Below, in pieces: positions 41,429 to 49,758 of a DNA stretch of 64,000 bases. This DNA comes from Sphingomonadales bacterium. Lineage in GTDB: Bacteria; Pseudomonadota; Alphaproteobacteria; Sphingomonadales; Sphingomonadaceae. The position numbers were made by a program, and so were the translations under genes. A model generated the notes under the pieces. It saw only the letters and a list, made by a program, of their open reading frames with translations, had not been told where the DNA came from and made no database searches. The DNA is taken from assembly GCA_016714795.1 (NCBI GenBank), contig JADKCA010000004.1:124001-188000 (forward strand). Direction: 5' to 3'. Positions within the stretch are counted from its first letter, which is position 1. The number at the start of each line of letters is the position of its first letter.

Positions 41429-43141
41429 TCAATTCTTGGTGTCACGCGCCTTGAGGGCTTCACCCAGAATGTCACCCAGCGACGCGCCGGAATCCGACGA
41501 GCCGTACTGCGCAACCGCCTGCTTTTCTTCGGCCAGCTGAAGCGCCTTGATCGAGAAGTTCGGCTTCTTGGAGCGGTCGAAGCCGATCACGAGAGCGTCG
41601 AACTTCTGGCCAACCTGGAAGCGATCCGGACGCTGCTCGTCGCGGTCACGGCCCAGATCAGAGCGCTTGATGAAGCCAACGGCACCATCATCACCAGCCT
41701 GAACTTCAAGCCCGCCATCGACAATCGCCAGAACGGTGACCGTAACAGTGGAGTTCTTGTTGAGGCCACCGCCGCTGCTGGTGCCGCCAACAGCCGGAGC
41801 ACCCTTTTCAAGCTGCTTGATGCCGAGCGAGATGCGTTCCTTCTCGACATCGATGTCGAGCACGATCGCCTTCACGGTTTCGCCCTTATGGTGCATCGCC
41901 AGCGCTTCTTCACCGGTCACGCCCCATGCGATGTCAGACATGTGGACCATGCCATCCACGTCGCCGTCAAGGCCGACGAACAGACCGAATTCGGTCGCGT
42001 TCTTGACTTCGCCTTCAACCACGGAGCCAATCGGATGGTTGGCGGCAAAGCCTTCCCAAGGATTGGTGGCCGCCTGCTTGAGGCCCAGCGAAATGCGACG
42101 CTTGTCGGTATCGACTTCGAGCACGACCACATCGACTTCCTGCGAAGTGGACACGATCTTGCCGGGATGGACGTTCTTCTTGGTCCAGGACATTTCGGAC
42201 ACGTGGACAAGGCCTTCGATGCCCGCTTCCAGTTCCACGAACGCACCATATTCGGTGATGTTGGTAACGCGACCGGTGAGCTTCGCACCCGTCGGGTAAC
42301 GATCCACTGCGGTTTCCCACGGATCGCTTTCGAGCTGCTTCATGCCCAGCGAGATGCGCTGCGTGTCGCGGTTGATGCGGATGATCTGCACCTTGACGGT
42401 ATCACCAATGTTGATGATTTCGCTCGGGTGGCCCACGCGCTTGTAGCTGATGTCGGTGACGTGCAGCAGGCCATCGATGCCGCCCAGATCAACGAACGCA
42501 CCATAATCGGTGATGTTCTTCACAACGCCGTCAATCACCTGACCTTCGGCCAGCGTGGAGATCAGGCCGGTGCGCGCTTCGGCACGGCTTTCTTCGAGGA
42601 TCGCGCGACGCGAGACCACGATGTTGCCACGGCGACGGTCCATCTTGAGGATGTGGAAGGGCTGCGGAATGTCCATCAGCGGGGTCACGTCACGCACCGG
42701 GCGGATGTCGACCTGCGAGCCGGGCAGGAAGGCCACGGCACCGTTCAGATCGACGGTGAAGCCACCCTTCACGCGGCCGAAGATCACACCTTCAACGCGG
42801 CTGGACTGGGAGAATTCGGCTTCCAGCACATCCCAGGCGGCTTCGCGGCGAGCGCGGTCGCGGCTGAGGACGGCATCGCCCGAAGCATTTTCGATACGGT
42901 CGACGAAAACGTCGACTTCGTCACCGACCTTGAGTTCAGCCTTCTGGCCAGGAGCGGCAAATTCGCGCAGCGGCACGCGGCCTTCGCTCTTGAGGCCCAC
43001 ATCGATGACGGCGAGATCATTCTCGATCGCGGTCACGATGCCTTTGACGACACGGCCTTCGAAATTCTGGTCTGCACCGCCGAACGATTCGTCGAGCAGC
43101 GCGGAAAATTCATCGCGGGTTGGAAAAGCCTGAGAGGCCAT
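41429..43141 (-). CDS. rpsA: 30S ribosomal protein S1
   Basis: 570 residues with six S1 RNA-binding repeats, seen as successive motifs such as NITDYGAFVDLGGIDGLLHV, NITEYGAFVELEAGIEGLVH and NATEFGLFVGLDGDVDGMVH. The N-terminus MASQAFPTRDEFSALLDESF is typical of alphaproteobacterial S1. It helps mRNA bind the ribosome. The stop is followed by a strong terminator; upstream lies cmk in the same orientation, the conserved cmk-rpsA arrangement. Confidence 0.97.
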   Translation of the reverse strand: MASQAFPTRDEFSALLDESFGGADQNFEGRVVKGIVTAIENDLAVIDVGLKSEGRVPLREFAAPGQKAELKVGDEVDVFVDRIENASGDAVLSRDRARREAAWDVLEAEFSQSSRVEGVIFGRVKGGFTVDLNGAVAFLPGSQVDIRPVRDVTPLMDIPQPFHILKMDRRRGNIVVSRRAILEESRAEARTGLISTLAEGQVIDGVVKNITDYGAFVDLGGIDGLLHVTDISYKRVGHPSEIINIGDTVKVQIIRINRDTQRISLGMKQLESDPWETAVDRYPTGAKLTGRVTNITEYGAFVELEAGIEGLVHVSEMSWTKKNVHPGKIVSTSQEVDVVVLEVDTDKRRISLGLKQAATNPWEGFAANHPIGSVVEGEVKNATEFGLFVGLDGDVDGMVHMSDIAWGVTGEEALAMHHKGETVKAIVLDIDVEKERISLGIKQLEKGAPAVGGTSSGGGLNKNSTVTVTVLAIVDGGLEVQAGDDGAVGFIKRSDLGRDRDEQRPDRFQVGQKFDALVIGFDRSKKPNFSIKALQLAEEKQAVAQYGSSDSGASLGDILGEALKARDTKN

Positions 43142-43276
43142 AGGTTGGAGTTCCTGTCTATACTGTTTTCCGGCCAAGCGGTTGGCTCCGCTGGTCTTGT
43201 GGCCAGACTGCCGCAGACACACCATATGGCTGCGGCATCCGCAAAACGGCTGATCGAATGAAGGCCCATATTGCAA

Positions 43277-43312
43277 AGCAAAAACGGCGCGGTGAGCAAT
43301 GCCCTCCGCGCC
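43277..43312 (-). terminator. Intrinsic terminator after cmk
   Basis: On the minus strand GGCGCGG...CCGCGCC (43312-43306 and 43292-43286) with a 13-base loop is followed by GTTTTTGC. It lies between cmk and rpsA. Confidence 0.65.
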
Positions 43313-43323
43313 CGACCGGACTG

Positions 43324-43933
43324 TTACCGGCGGCTTTTCTGTGCCTCCACAAGCGCAATCGCCTGTTGGACGGCATCGCCTATACCCAAATTTGTCGTAT
43401 CAAGCAAGTCTGCGTCCTCAGCGCGCCTGAGCGGAGCCGCAGCGCGACCTGAATCGCGTTCATCGCGCGCCTTGATGTCGGCCAGCACAGTTTCATAGCT
43501 TTCCGGCACGTCCTTGGTCCGGCGCGCGGCGCGGACTTCAGGAGTGGCGGTCACGAACAATTTGGCATCGGCATCGGGCGCGATCACCGTGCCAATATCG
43601 CGCCCGTCCAGCACTGCCCCGCCGGGCTGGAGCGCAAAGGCCCGTTGCCGCTCAAACAGCGCCTGCCGCACCGCCGGATGTGCCGACGCCTGAGAGGCCG
43701 CGCGAAGCCTCCTCCTCGCGCAACGCCGGATCGTCGAGCAGAGCATCCGGAAATCCGCACGCCGCCAGCGCATCATCCGCATCCGCCGGATCGCCGCCAG
43801 CCCGCACCGTCGCGACTCCCACCGCGCGGTAAAGCAACCCGGTATCGAGATAGGGCAAGCGGTAATGAGCGGAGAGTGCGCGGGCGATGGTGCCTTTGCC
43901 CGAGGCGGCCGGTCCGTCGACGGCGATGATCAC
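43324..43933 (-). pseudogene. cmk: Cytidylate kinase, frameshifted
   Basis: Two frames together make one Cmk. The first (from ATG 43933) has the P-loop MIIAVDGPAASGKGTIARAL and YLDTGLLYRAVG and leaves the family pattern after LREEEASR. The other frame carries on with AASQASAHPAVRQALFERQR, the NMP-binding DGRDIGTVIAPDADAKLFVT and the C-terminus to 43324. The junction (about 43698-43706) is in a CG-rich run where two bases seem lost. Cmk makes CDP from CMP and is normally essential, so an error in the sequence is the simplest explanation. Confidence 0.88.
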
Positions 43934-45246
43934 CCCGCCAGCCCCGCCAGCATCGCTTCGAACCCCGGAAAGCTCGTCGCCACCGGTTCCATCGAATCGA
44001 TGGTCACACCCTCCCGGCTCGCCAGCCCGGCCACGGCGAAGCTCATCGCGATGCGGTGATCGAGGTGCGTTTCGATCACACCGCCGCCCTTCAGCGGTTC
44101 GCCGCCGCTGCCATGGATGGTGAGGCCATCTTCCATTTCTTCCACCACCGCGCCGATTCGCCGCAGACCTTCGGCCATCACGGCGATGCGATCTGATTCC
44201 TTCACGCGCAATTCTTCCAGCCCCCGGAACACGCTCGTCCCGCTCGCCAGCGCGGCGGCGATGAACAGCACAGGGAATTCATCGACCATGCTCGGCACGA
44301 TGGCGGGATCGGTCTCCACGCCGGTCAGCACAGAGGCGCGAACGTGCAGGTCGGCCACTGGCTCGCCGCCCACTTGGCGGGAATTCTCAAAGGAGATGTC
44401 CGCGCCCATGTCCTTCAGCACACGATAAATGCCGTCGCGCGTGGGGTTGAGGCCGACATTCATCACGCGCACCTCTGATCCCGGCACGATGAGCGCGGCA
44501 ACCACCGCGAAGGCGGCAGAAGAGGGATCACCCGGCACCACGATCTGCTGCGGCTTGAGCTCCGCCTCGCCATGGATGGAGATGATCCGGGTGCCATCGG
44601 CTTCGGTGTCCACGTCCAGCCTCGCGCCAAAACCGCGCAGCATCCGTTCACTGTGATCGCGGGTCGGCACTGGCTCGACCACGCGGGTGATGCCCGGCGT
44701 GTTGAGCCCGGCCAGCAGGATCGCGCTCTTGACCTGGGCCGAGGCCACGGGGAGCCGGTATTCGATAGGAACCGCCGGACAGGCTCCACGCACCATCAGC
44801 GGCAATCGCCCGCCGGGAGACGTGGTGAAGTCCGCCCCCATCTGCCCTAGCGGCTCGGTGACGCGGCCCATCGGTCGTTTGGAAAGCGAGGCGTCTCCGG
44901 TGAAGGTGGCTGTGATGCCGTGGCTCGCCACCAGCCCCATCAGCAGCCGGGTGGACGTGCCCGAATTGCCCATGTCGAGCGCGGCTTCGGGCTGGAGCAG
45001 CCCGCCCACGCCGACGCCATGGACCGTCCAGATGCCATCCTCATGCCGGGTCATCTCCGCCCCCATCGCACGCATGGCGGCAGCGGTGGCGAGCACATCT
45101 TCGCCCTCCAGCAGCCCTTCGATGCGACTTTCGCCCACCGCCAGCGCAGACAGCATCAGCGCGCGGTGCGAAATGGATTTGTCACCGGGCACGGTCACGG
45201 AACCGCACAAAGGGCCGAGATTGCGGAAGGTTCGGGGTTCGCTCAT
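43930..45246 (-). CDS. aroA: 3-phosphoshikimate 1-carboxyvinyltransferase (EPSP synthase, class II)
   Basis: 438 residues from the ATG at 45246. The motifs VPGDKSISHRALML (GDKS), GNSGTSTRLLMGL, PVASAQVKSAILLAG (SAQVK), TRDHSERML (RDHSE) and GLNPTRDG (NPTR) are those of class II enzymes rather than the class I pattern. It joins shikimate-3-phosphate and PEP in aromatic amino acid synthesis. The stop overlaps the cmk start by four bases. The FYDLN-acid gene diverges upstream. Confidence 0.95.
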   Translation of the reverse strand: MSEPRTFRNLGPLCGSVTVPGDKSISHRALMLSALAVGESRIEGLLEGEDVLATAAAMRAMGAEMTRHEDGIWTVHGVGVGGLLQPEAALDMGNSGTSTRLLMGLVASHGITATFTGDASLSKRPMGRVTEPLGQMGADFTTSPGGRLPLMVRGACPAVPIEYRLPVASAQVKSAILLAGLNTPGITRVVEPVPTRDHSERMLRGFGARLDVDTEADGTRIISIHGEAELKPQQIVVPGDPSSAAFAVVAALIVPGSEVRVMNVGLNPTRDGIYRVLKDMGADISFENSRQVGGEPVADLHVRASVLTGVETDPAIVPSMVDEFPVLFIAAALASGTSVFRGLEELRVKESDRIAVMAEGLRRIGAVVEEMEDGLTIHGSGGEPLKGGGVIETHLDHRIAMSFAVAGLASREGVTIDSMEPVATSFPGFEAMLAGLAG

Positions 45247-45365
45247 GATGCCGCGTCTTTGACAGCGGCGTTCCACTATGGCAAGGCGCGCGCCGATCCA
45301 GCCGGGGGCGTGCCTCCGGCGCTGTTGATTCTTGCGATCCGCACTGTTCGAAAGGCACAATGACC

Positions 45366-45680
45366 ATGGCGAAAGCCGAATGGGGAACCAAGCGCACTTG
45401 CCCGAAATGCGGCAACCGCTTTTATGACCTGACCAAGGACGAACCCGTCACCTGCATTTCGTGCAGCTATGCCTGGTTTCCGGAGCCCGTGCTCAAGTCC
45501 AAACAGCCGCTTCCCTTTGAAGATGGCGCCGCCAAACCCGATGCAGCACCCGATTCGGATCTGGGTGATGATCTGCTGGATGTGGATGTCGAAGGTGAAG
45601 TCTCTCCTGACGATGAAGTCGATCTGGGCGGAGACGATGATCTGGGCGTCGATACCGGCGAAAAGACAGAGGATAACTGA
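45366..45680 (+). CDS. FYDLN-acid (TIGR02300) family protein
   Basis: 104 residues. The N-terminal half has a zinc-ribbon-like pattern with C-P-K-C and C-I-S-C around the signature NRFYDLTKDEP; the second half is very acidic (DSDLGDDLLDVDVEGEVSPD and on). This matches the TIGR02300 family of alphaproteobacteria, function unknown. The ATG at 45366 gives the family N-terminus MAKAEWGTKR; another lies 6 bases upstream. It is divergent from aroA and followed by tRNA-Ala. Confidence 0.85.
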   Translation: MAKAEWGTKRTCPKCGNRFYDLTKDEPVTCISCSYAWFPEPVLKSKQPLPFEDGAAKPDAAPDSDLGDDLLDVDVEGEVSPDDEVDLGGDDDLGVDTGEKTEDN

Positions 45681-45737
45681 TCCCGAAATTAGGGATTGAT
45701 CCTTGGGAGCGGCTGCACTAATGGCCCTCCCACCGAT

Positions 45738-45813
<76 letters not shown>

Positions 45814-46000
45814 TTTTTTCTACAAAGCACTGAAATGAAACGATTTTCCCCGAAGGGGAGAAATCTGCCCCCACACTGTCCGGGCGGTGCGGCTCAAATT
45901 TCGCGTGCGTCAACGCCGGTGGAATTGAGAAACAGCAACCCGTTGCGATAGCGCACAACCGCGTCCGGCCCCTCCAGCTTGGGGGCCAAACGCCTGAGCA
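45814..46000. other. Stretch after tRNA-Ala with gene remnants
   Basis: No intact gene seen. On the minus strand a 35-codon open stretch (46001-45894) encodes MLRRLAPKLEGPDAVVRYRN and ends NSTGVDAREI; it looks like the C-terminal end of some protein but is not recognised. A small hairpin (TTCCCCGAAGGGGA) lies near 45846-45860. Together with the integrase-like fragment on the plus strand, this suggests remains of an element inserted at the tRNA. Confidence 0.4.
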
Positions 46001-46159
46001 TCGCCCCACGCACTGCTATCGGCGAAGGCCAATCCCCGCTACGTCCACCTCGATGACGCGCATTTTCTGGAGGCCGCCGAGGTCATTGGTGCATTGATTG
46101 AGCGCGCCATGTTGACGGGCTCGCATGCTTTCAATTTTCCACATCCTATGCAATATGAT
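46001..46159 (+). pseudogene. Tyrosine recombinase (integrase) C-terminal remnant
   Basis: The plus-strand frame reads AKANPRYVHLDDAHFLEAAE followed by VIGALIERAM before a stop at 46157. The RY-x-H-L-D-D pattern and the following alanine-rich helix are like the end of phage-type integrases, where the catalytic Tyr sits in RYxH. A stop codon at 45995 closes the frame upstream, so only a fragment remains. Its position next to tRNA-Ala fits a former integration event. The match is short. Confidence 0.4.
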
Positions 46160-46171
46160 ATCTCATAGGAT

Positions 46172-46597
46172 ATGCACAAAGTCGTTCTCGATACCGATAT
46201 CATCGTGACGGCGCTGCGCAGTGCGACCGGTGGCAGCAATGCTGTTTTGCGTGAAGCCGCCCACGGACGGATCACGCCTCTGGTCACGCCAGCGCTGTTT
46301 CTTGAATATGAGGCGGTGCTGAAACGGCCCGAGCAGCGACTTGTGGACAGCCTTGGTCTGCACGACATTGATCGCCTTCTGTCTGCCTTGGCAGCAGCCT
46401 GCGAGGCGGTCGAGGTCAGCTTCCAGTGGCGACCGCAATTGTCGGACGCCAATGACGAGATGGTTCTGGAAACAGCGGTCAATGGTCAGGCCGATGCGCT
46501 CATCACGCACAATGTGCGTGATTTTGTGAAGGGCGCGGAACGGTTCGGGTTACGCGTGTTGCGGCCCGGCGAGTTTTTGAAGGAGTTACGGTCATGA
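46172..46597 (+). CDS. PIN-domain toxin of a type II toxin-antitoxin pair
   Basis: 141 residues. The start KVVLDTDIIVTALRS has the first PIN aspartates, LVTPALFLEYEAVLKRP is the conserved second helix with Glu, and DEMVLETAVNGQADALITHN with VRDF brings the last acidic residues. This is the COG1569-like PIN family, expected to be a metal-dependent RNase. The stop overlaps the following small gene by four bases, the usual toxin-antitoxin coupling (here toxin first). Confidence 0.85.
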   Translation: MHKVVLDTDIIVTALRSATGGSNAVLREAAHGRITPLVTPALFLEYEAVLKRPEQRLVDSLGLHDIDRLLSALAAACEAVEVSFQWRPQLSDANDEMVLETAVNGQADALITHNVRDFVKGAERFGLRVLRPGEFLKELRS

Positions 46598-46839
46598 GCA
46601 AAGCATCCTACCCGCTCAAACTGCCAGCCTCGGTCAAGGCTGCCGCAGCGCGCCTTGCCAAGGAAGATGGCGTGTCGCTCAACCAATGGATTTCTGTCGC
46701 GATTGCGCAAAAGATCGGCGTGGTTGAGACGGCGGCGGACTTTCTGAAGCTACGGACTGGGAAGGCCAAGGCTGCTGATATGTTGCCGTTTCTGGATAAG
46801 GCCAAGCGAGAAGTGCCGCCGGTTGGGGATGAGGTTTGA
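46594..46839 (+). CDS. Antitoxin partner (HicB/CopG-like ribbon-helix-helix)
   Basis: 81 residues. SYPLKLPASVKAAAARLAKE followed by DGVSLNQWISVAIAQKIG is a ribbon-helix-helix pattern found in antitoxins such as the HicB C-terminal domain. The tail (KAKAADMLPFLDKAKREVPP) would bind and block the PIN toxin. It overlaps the toxin gene by ATGA. Confidence 0.75.
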   Translation: MSKASYPLKLPASVKAAAARLAKEDGVSLNQWISVAIAQKIGVVETAADFLKLRTGKAKAADMLPFLDKAKREVPPVGDEV

Positions 46840-46902
46840 TTGACTGGGTTTGCGGACCATCCAGAACGTCAGATTTGAGTTCAGAGATGGACAAAGCTGC
46901 CG

Positions 46903-48141
46903 TCACCGCGACAAAATTGAGACAACGCAGACCGCTTCTTCGATGCCCCAAAGTCCTCCACCATTTTCGGCAACCGCAACTTTTGCATTGCTGACTTGGC
47001 GCTGGTTCGCTTCTCCGCGAAGCTGTGTCACCAGCTCAAATATCTGAGCCAGTCCGGTCGCTCCGATAGGATGGCCCTTGCTTTCAAGGCCGCCAGACGG
47101 GTTGACCGGTGTTCGGCCGCCAAGTGCGGTATGCCCGTGCAGAGCGGCAAGTCCGCCTTCGCCGCGTGGGGCAAGACCGAGGTTCTCGACCTGGATGACC
47201 TCGCCCACGGCCGTTGCATCGTGAACTTCGGCCAGATCGATGTCTTCGGGGCCGAGCGAGGCGGCTTCGAATGCCTTGAGCGCAGTGACCCGGCCAATGT
47301 GCCGTTCAAGATCGTCTGGATGGCGGTCCACAGAGGTGCCCAGGATGCAGGCGCGCAGTTCGACCGCACGAGCCGTCGCGCCCAGCCGACGTAATCCGGC
47401 TTCGGTGCACAGCACGGCAGCTGCTGCCCCGTCGCTGACCGGGGCGCACATCGGCAAGGTCAGCGGCCAGACGATAGACCGGTCTGCCATGATCTCCTCG
47501 ACCGAATAGGCGCGGCGATATTGGGCGCGTTCGTTGTGGACCGAGTGGGCATGGTTCTTGGCGGCAACGGCAGCGAACTGTTCTTGCGTCGAGCCGTAGA
47601 GCCGCATGTGCTGGCGCGCGAAGGCGGCGTAGATGTCCATGAACACGCTGCGTCGCTCTGCCGGAGGAGGCAGCGCGGCATCGTCCATTCCGCCAAGCGC
47701 GAGCAGCGCCTCGCGGCTTTGATCCACCACGGCCACGTCCCAACCAGCATCGAAAATGCCGAGCGATCGGGCGCGATCTGGATGCGAGAGCTTTTCCGCG
47801 CCAACCACCAAAACGATATCGGCTGCACCTGACTTCAGATAGTTCGCGGCTTCATACAGCGCGGTCGATGCGCTGGCACAGGCATTCTCGACATTGATGA
47901 TCGGGATCCCGGCGAAACCGAGTGGGCGCAGCGCGGCTTGCCCCCTGATCATGTGCTGGCCTTCCAGCGACCCCTGGCTGGTATTGGCAAACCATGCAGC
48001 CTCGATTTGCGAGGCATCGCAATTCGCATCCGCCAGCGCCTCGCCCACCGCCCGGCGCGTCAAGTCCTTGACCGAACGCGCCAAGTCGATCCCGAACGCC
48101 GTCATGCCGACGCCGGCGACATAAACGGCCTTGGAAGACAT
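46903..48141 (-). CDS. SCP2-type thiolase
   Basis: 412 residues. The active-site cysteine lies in NVENACASASTALYEAANYL, the first catalytic His region is EVHDATAVGEV, and ESKGHPIGATGLAQI carries the second His. The C-terminal second cysteine of classical thiolases is replaced by AENGGGLWG, as in SCP-x type thiolases. Such enzymes cleave or bind branched acyl-CoA in steroid and terpenoid breakdown. It is the last gene of a minus-strand operon with SnoaL-like, FAH-family and TonB receptor genes. Confidence 0.85.
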   Translation of the reverse strand: MSSKAVYVAGVGMTAFGIDLARSVKDLTRRAVGEALADANCDASQIEAAWFANTSQGSLEGQHMIRGQAALRPLGFAGIPIINVENACASASTALYEAANYLKSGAADIVLVVGAEKLSHPDRARSLGIFDAGWDVAVVDQSREALLALGGMDDAALPPPAERRSVFMDIYAAFARQHMRLYGSTQEQFAAVAAKNHAHSVHNERAQYRRAYSVEEIMADRSIVWPLTLPMCAPVSDGAAAAVLCTEAGLRRLGATARAVELRACILGTSVDRHPDDLERHIGRVTALKAFEAASLGPEDIDLAEVHDATAVGEVIQVENLGLAPRGEGGLAALHGHTALGGRTPVNPSGGLESKGHPIGATGLAQIFELVTQLRGEANQRQVSNAKVAVAENGGGLWGIEEAVCVVSILSR

Positions 48142-48144
48142 ATG

Positions 48145-48783
48145 CTACAGGATCTGGTCTAGCGCGTAGAACGGAGACCAGAGGTCTTCGATTGGCGTAC
48201 GGTCGTGCACCAGCTTCTGCAAATCGAAGCCCGAAAACACTGGATCGTTAGGCTTGCGGCCACCGCGGTGTGCGCGGTTGTTGTCGCTGGCAGGTACGCC
48301 TTCACCCATAACCGAGCGCATGTCCTTGGTCCGCAGCAGCCGGTCCATGTCGCCCGTGATGGTACGACACAGGATGCGCCATTCGCCGCCCCGCTTTTCG
48401 AAGATGTCGAGGTAACGGCCCTGATGCCAGTAGTCGAGAAAGTCCCCGTCCGGCTTTTTCAGGCGGTGGATCACAGACCATTGGCTTTCGCAGAAGGCGC
48501 GGTCGCCCTTGAGATCGATGATCGTGTTGGTGATGGCGTGAATGCTGGCTTCGGCCTGTTTGAGGATCGGGATCACATAATCGCCAAACTCTTGACCGTT
48601 CCCGCCGAAAAAGCCGTGATCGTCATAGCCGTCTTCCCAGTAGCAGTCTTTGAAGGCCTGCTGATCGCAGCGGTCTGCGCCGCGACAGTAGCGGTGAATC
48701 ACGTCGCGGATGGCCTCCTTGTCACGCAGGGTCGTGAGTTCGCTCTCCAGAGCGTCGAGACGGGCCGTCAGACTGTCGGTCAT
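48145..48783 (-). CDS. SnoaL-like/NTF2-fold protein
   Basis: 212 residues. An N-terminal helix (LDALESELTTLRDKEAIRDV) leads into the cone-shaped NTF2 fold: IHRYCRGADRCDQQAFKDCY, HAITNTIIDLKGDRAFCESQ and WRILCRTITGDM. This build is common in ring-hydroxylating and steroid-type catabolic loci as isomerase- or dehydratase-like proteins. The stop lies 3 bases before the thiolase start and its ATG overlaps the FAH-family stop. Confidence 0.82.
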   Translation of the reverse strand: MTDSLTARLDALESELTTLRDKEAIRDVIHRYCRGADRCDQQAFKDCYWEDGYDDHGFFGGNGQEFGDYVIPILKQAEASIHAITNTIIDLKGDRAFCESQWSVIHRLKKPDGDFLDYWHQGRYLDIFEKRGGEWRILCRTITGDMDRLLRTKDMRSVMGEGVPASDNNRAHRGGRKPNDPVFSGFDLQKLVHDRTPIEDLWSPFYALDQIL

Positions 48784-49748
48784 AGGTTATCCTCCTGTTT
48801 GGCTGCGAACACTCTGTTGCGCAGCACGCCAATTCCTTCGATTTCAAGTTCGATCACATCGCCGTCGGCGAGCAGCTTGCCGGCTTCCAGCCCACATCCC
48901 CCGCCCACGGTTCCTGATCCGAGGATTTCACCGGCGTGAAGGGTTTCAGACGTGCTGATGAACGCAATCAGATCCTCGAACTTGACGTTCATCGTGCTGC
49001 TGTTGCCAGCCGAGCGGACGTCGCCATTGACACGAACGGTCATTGCCGCGCTGTCGGGATAGAATTCGTCGATGGTCACGATCCACGGCCCCATCGCATT
49101 GGCACCATCGAAGTCCTTCGACTTTGACGGACCAAGCCCGCTTTCCATTTCCATGGCCTGTGTGTCGCGCGCGCTGAAATCGTTGAAGATCATGAAGCCG
49201 AAAATGTGCGCGCGCGCATCGTCGCGGGGAATGTCACGGCCGGTCTTGCCGATCACGCAGCCCATTTCGAGCTCGTAATCCATCATCTTCGAATAGGCCG
49301 GCCAATGCACATCGGTGTCAGGCCCGACCACGGCCATGCGGTTGGCCTTGTAATAGATTGGCCGGACCTTGAAGATTTCGTGCATTTTGCGCGAGCGTTC
49401 CGAAGGCTGGGTCTGGCCGGACAGGCGCATGGCCGCCTGTGTGGAGCCCACCAGATGCTCCTCGAAGCACATGCAGTCCCGGATCTGTACCGGCCGGGGC
49501 AGCGGCGCATGCAGCCTTACCTCGCTTATGGGCAAAGGCTCGCCAGCATAGGTGTCGAGAGCAGCGCGGATCATCGCCAGACCATCCGCTCCGCCGTCGA
49601 TCACGTTCTGCATTGAGCCAGCCACTTGCGGGTCGAAACCGGCTTGTGACAGCGCAATTGCCAAATCCACAATTGCACTGTCATCGCCCGTTACCACGCC
49701 AACCTTGGGAGAGGAGTTTTGCGGAGTGGAGTAAGTTGCCAGTTTCAT
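48780..49748 (-). CDS. Fumarylacetoacetate hydrolase-family protein
   Basis: 322 residues from the ATG at 49748. The FAH fold is shown by CMCFEEHLVGSTQAAM (metal and base region), MDYELEMGCVIGKTGRDIPR (E-x-E metal ligands), FMIFNDFSARDTQAMEMESG and GSGTVGGGCGLEAGKLLADG. Members hydrolyse C-C bonds in diketo acids or act as hydratases/decarboxylases in ring-cleavage pathways. The TonB receptor gene lies 10 bases upstream. Confidence 0.87.
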   Translation of the reverse strand: MKLATYSTPQNSSPKVGVVTGDDSAIVDLAIALSQAGFDPQVAGSMQNVIDGGADGLAMIRAALDTYAGEPLPISEVRLHAPLPRPVQIRDCMCFEEHLVGSTQAAMRLSGQTQPSERSRKMHEIFKVRPIYYKANRMAVVGPDTDVHWPAYSKMMDYELEMGCVIGKTGRDIPRDDARAHIFGFMIFNDFSARDTQAMEMESGLGPSKSKDFDGANAMGPWIVTIDEFYPDSAAMTVRVNGDVRSAGNSSTMNVKFEDLIAFISTSETLHAGEILGSGTVGGGCGLEAGKLLADGDVIELEIEGIGVLRNRVFAAKQEDNL

Positions 49749-49758
49749 GTGCTGAGCC

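Noticed and set aside
41369..43261. 630-codon open frame on the plus strand across rpsA
   Set aside because: Antisense shadow of the S1 gene; GC-rich codon bias opens the opposite frame. No RBS or known domain.
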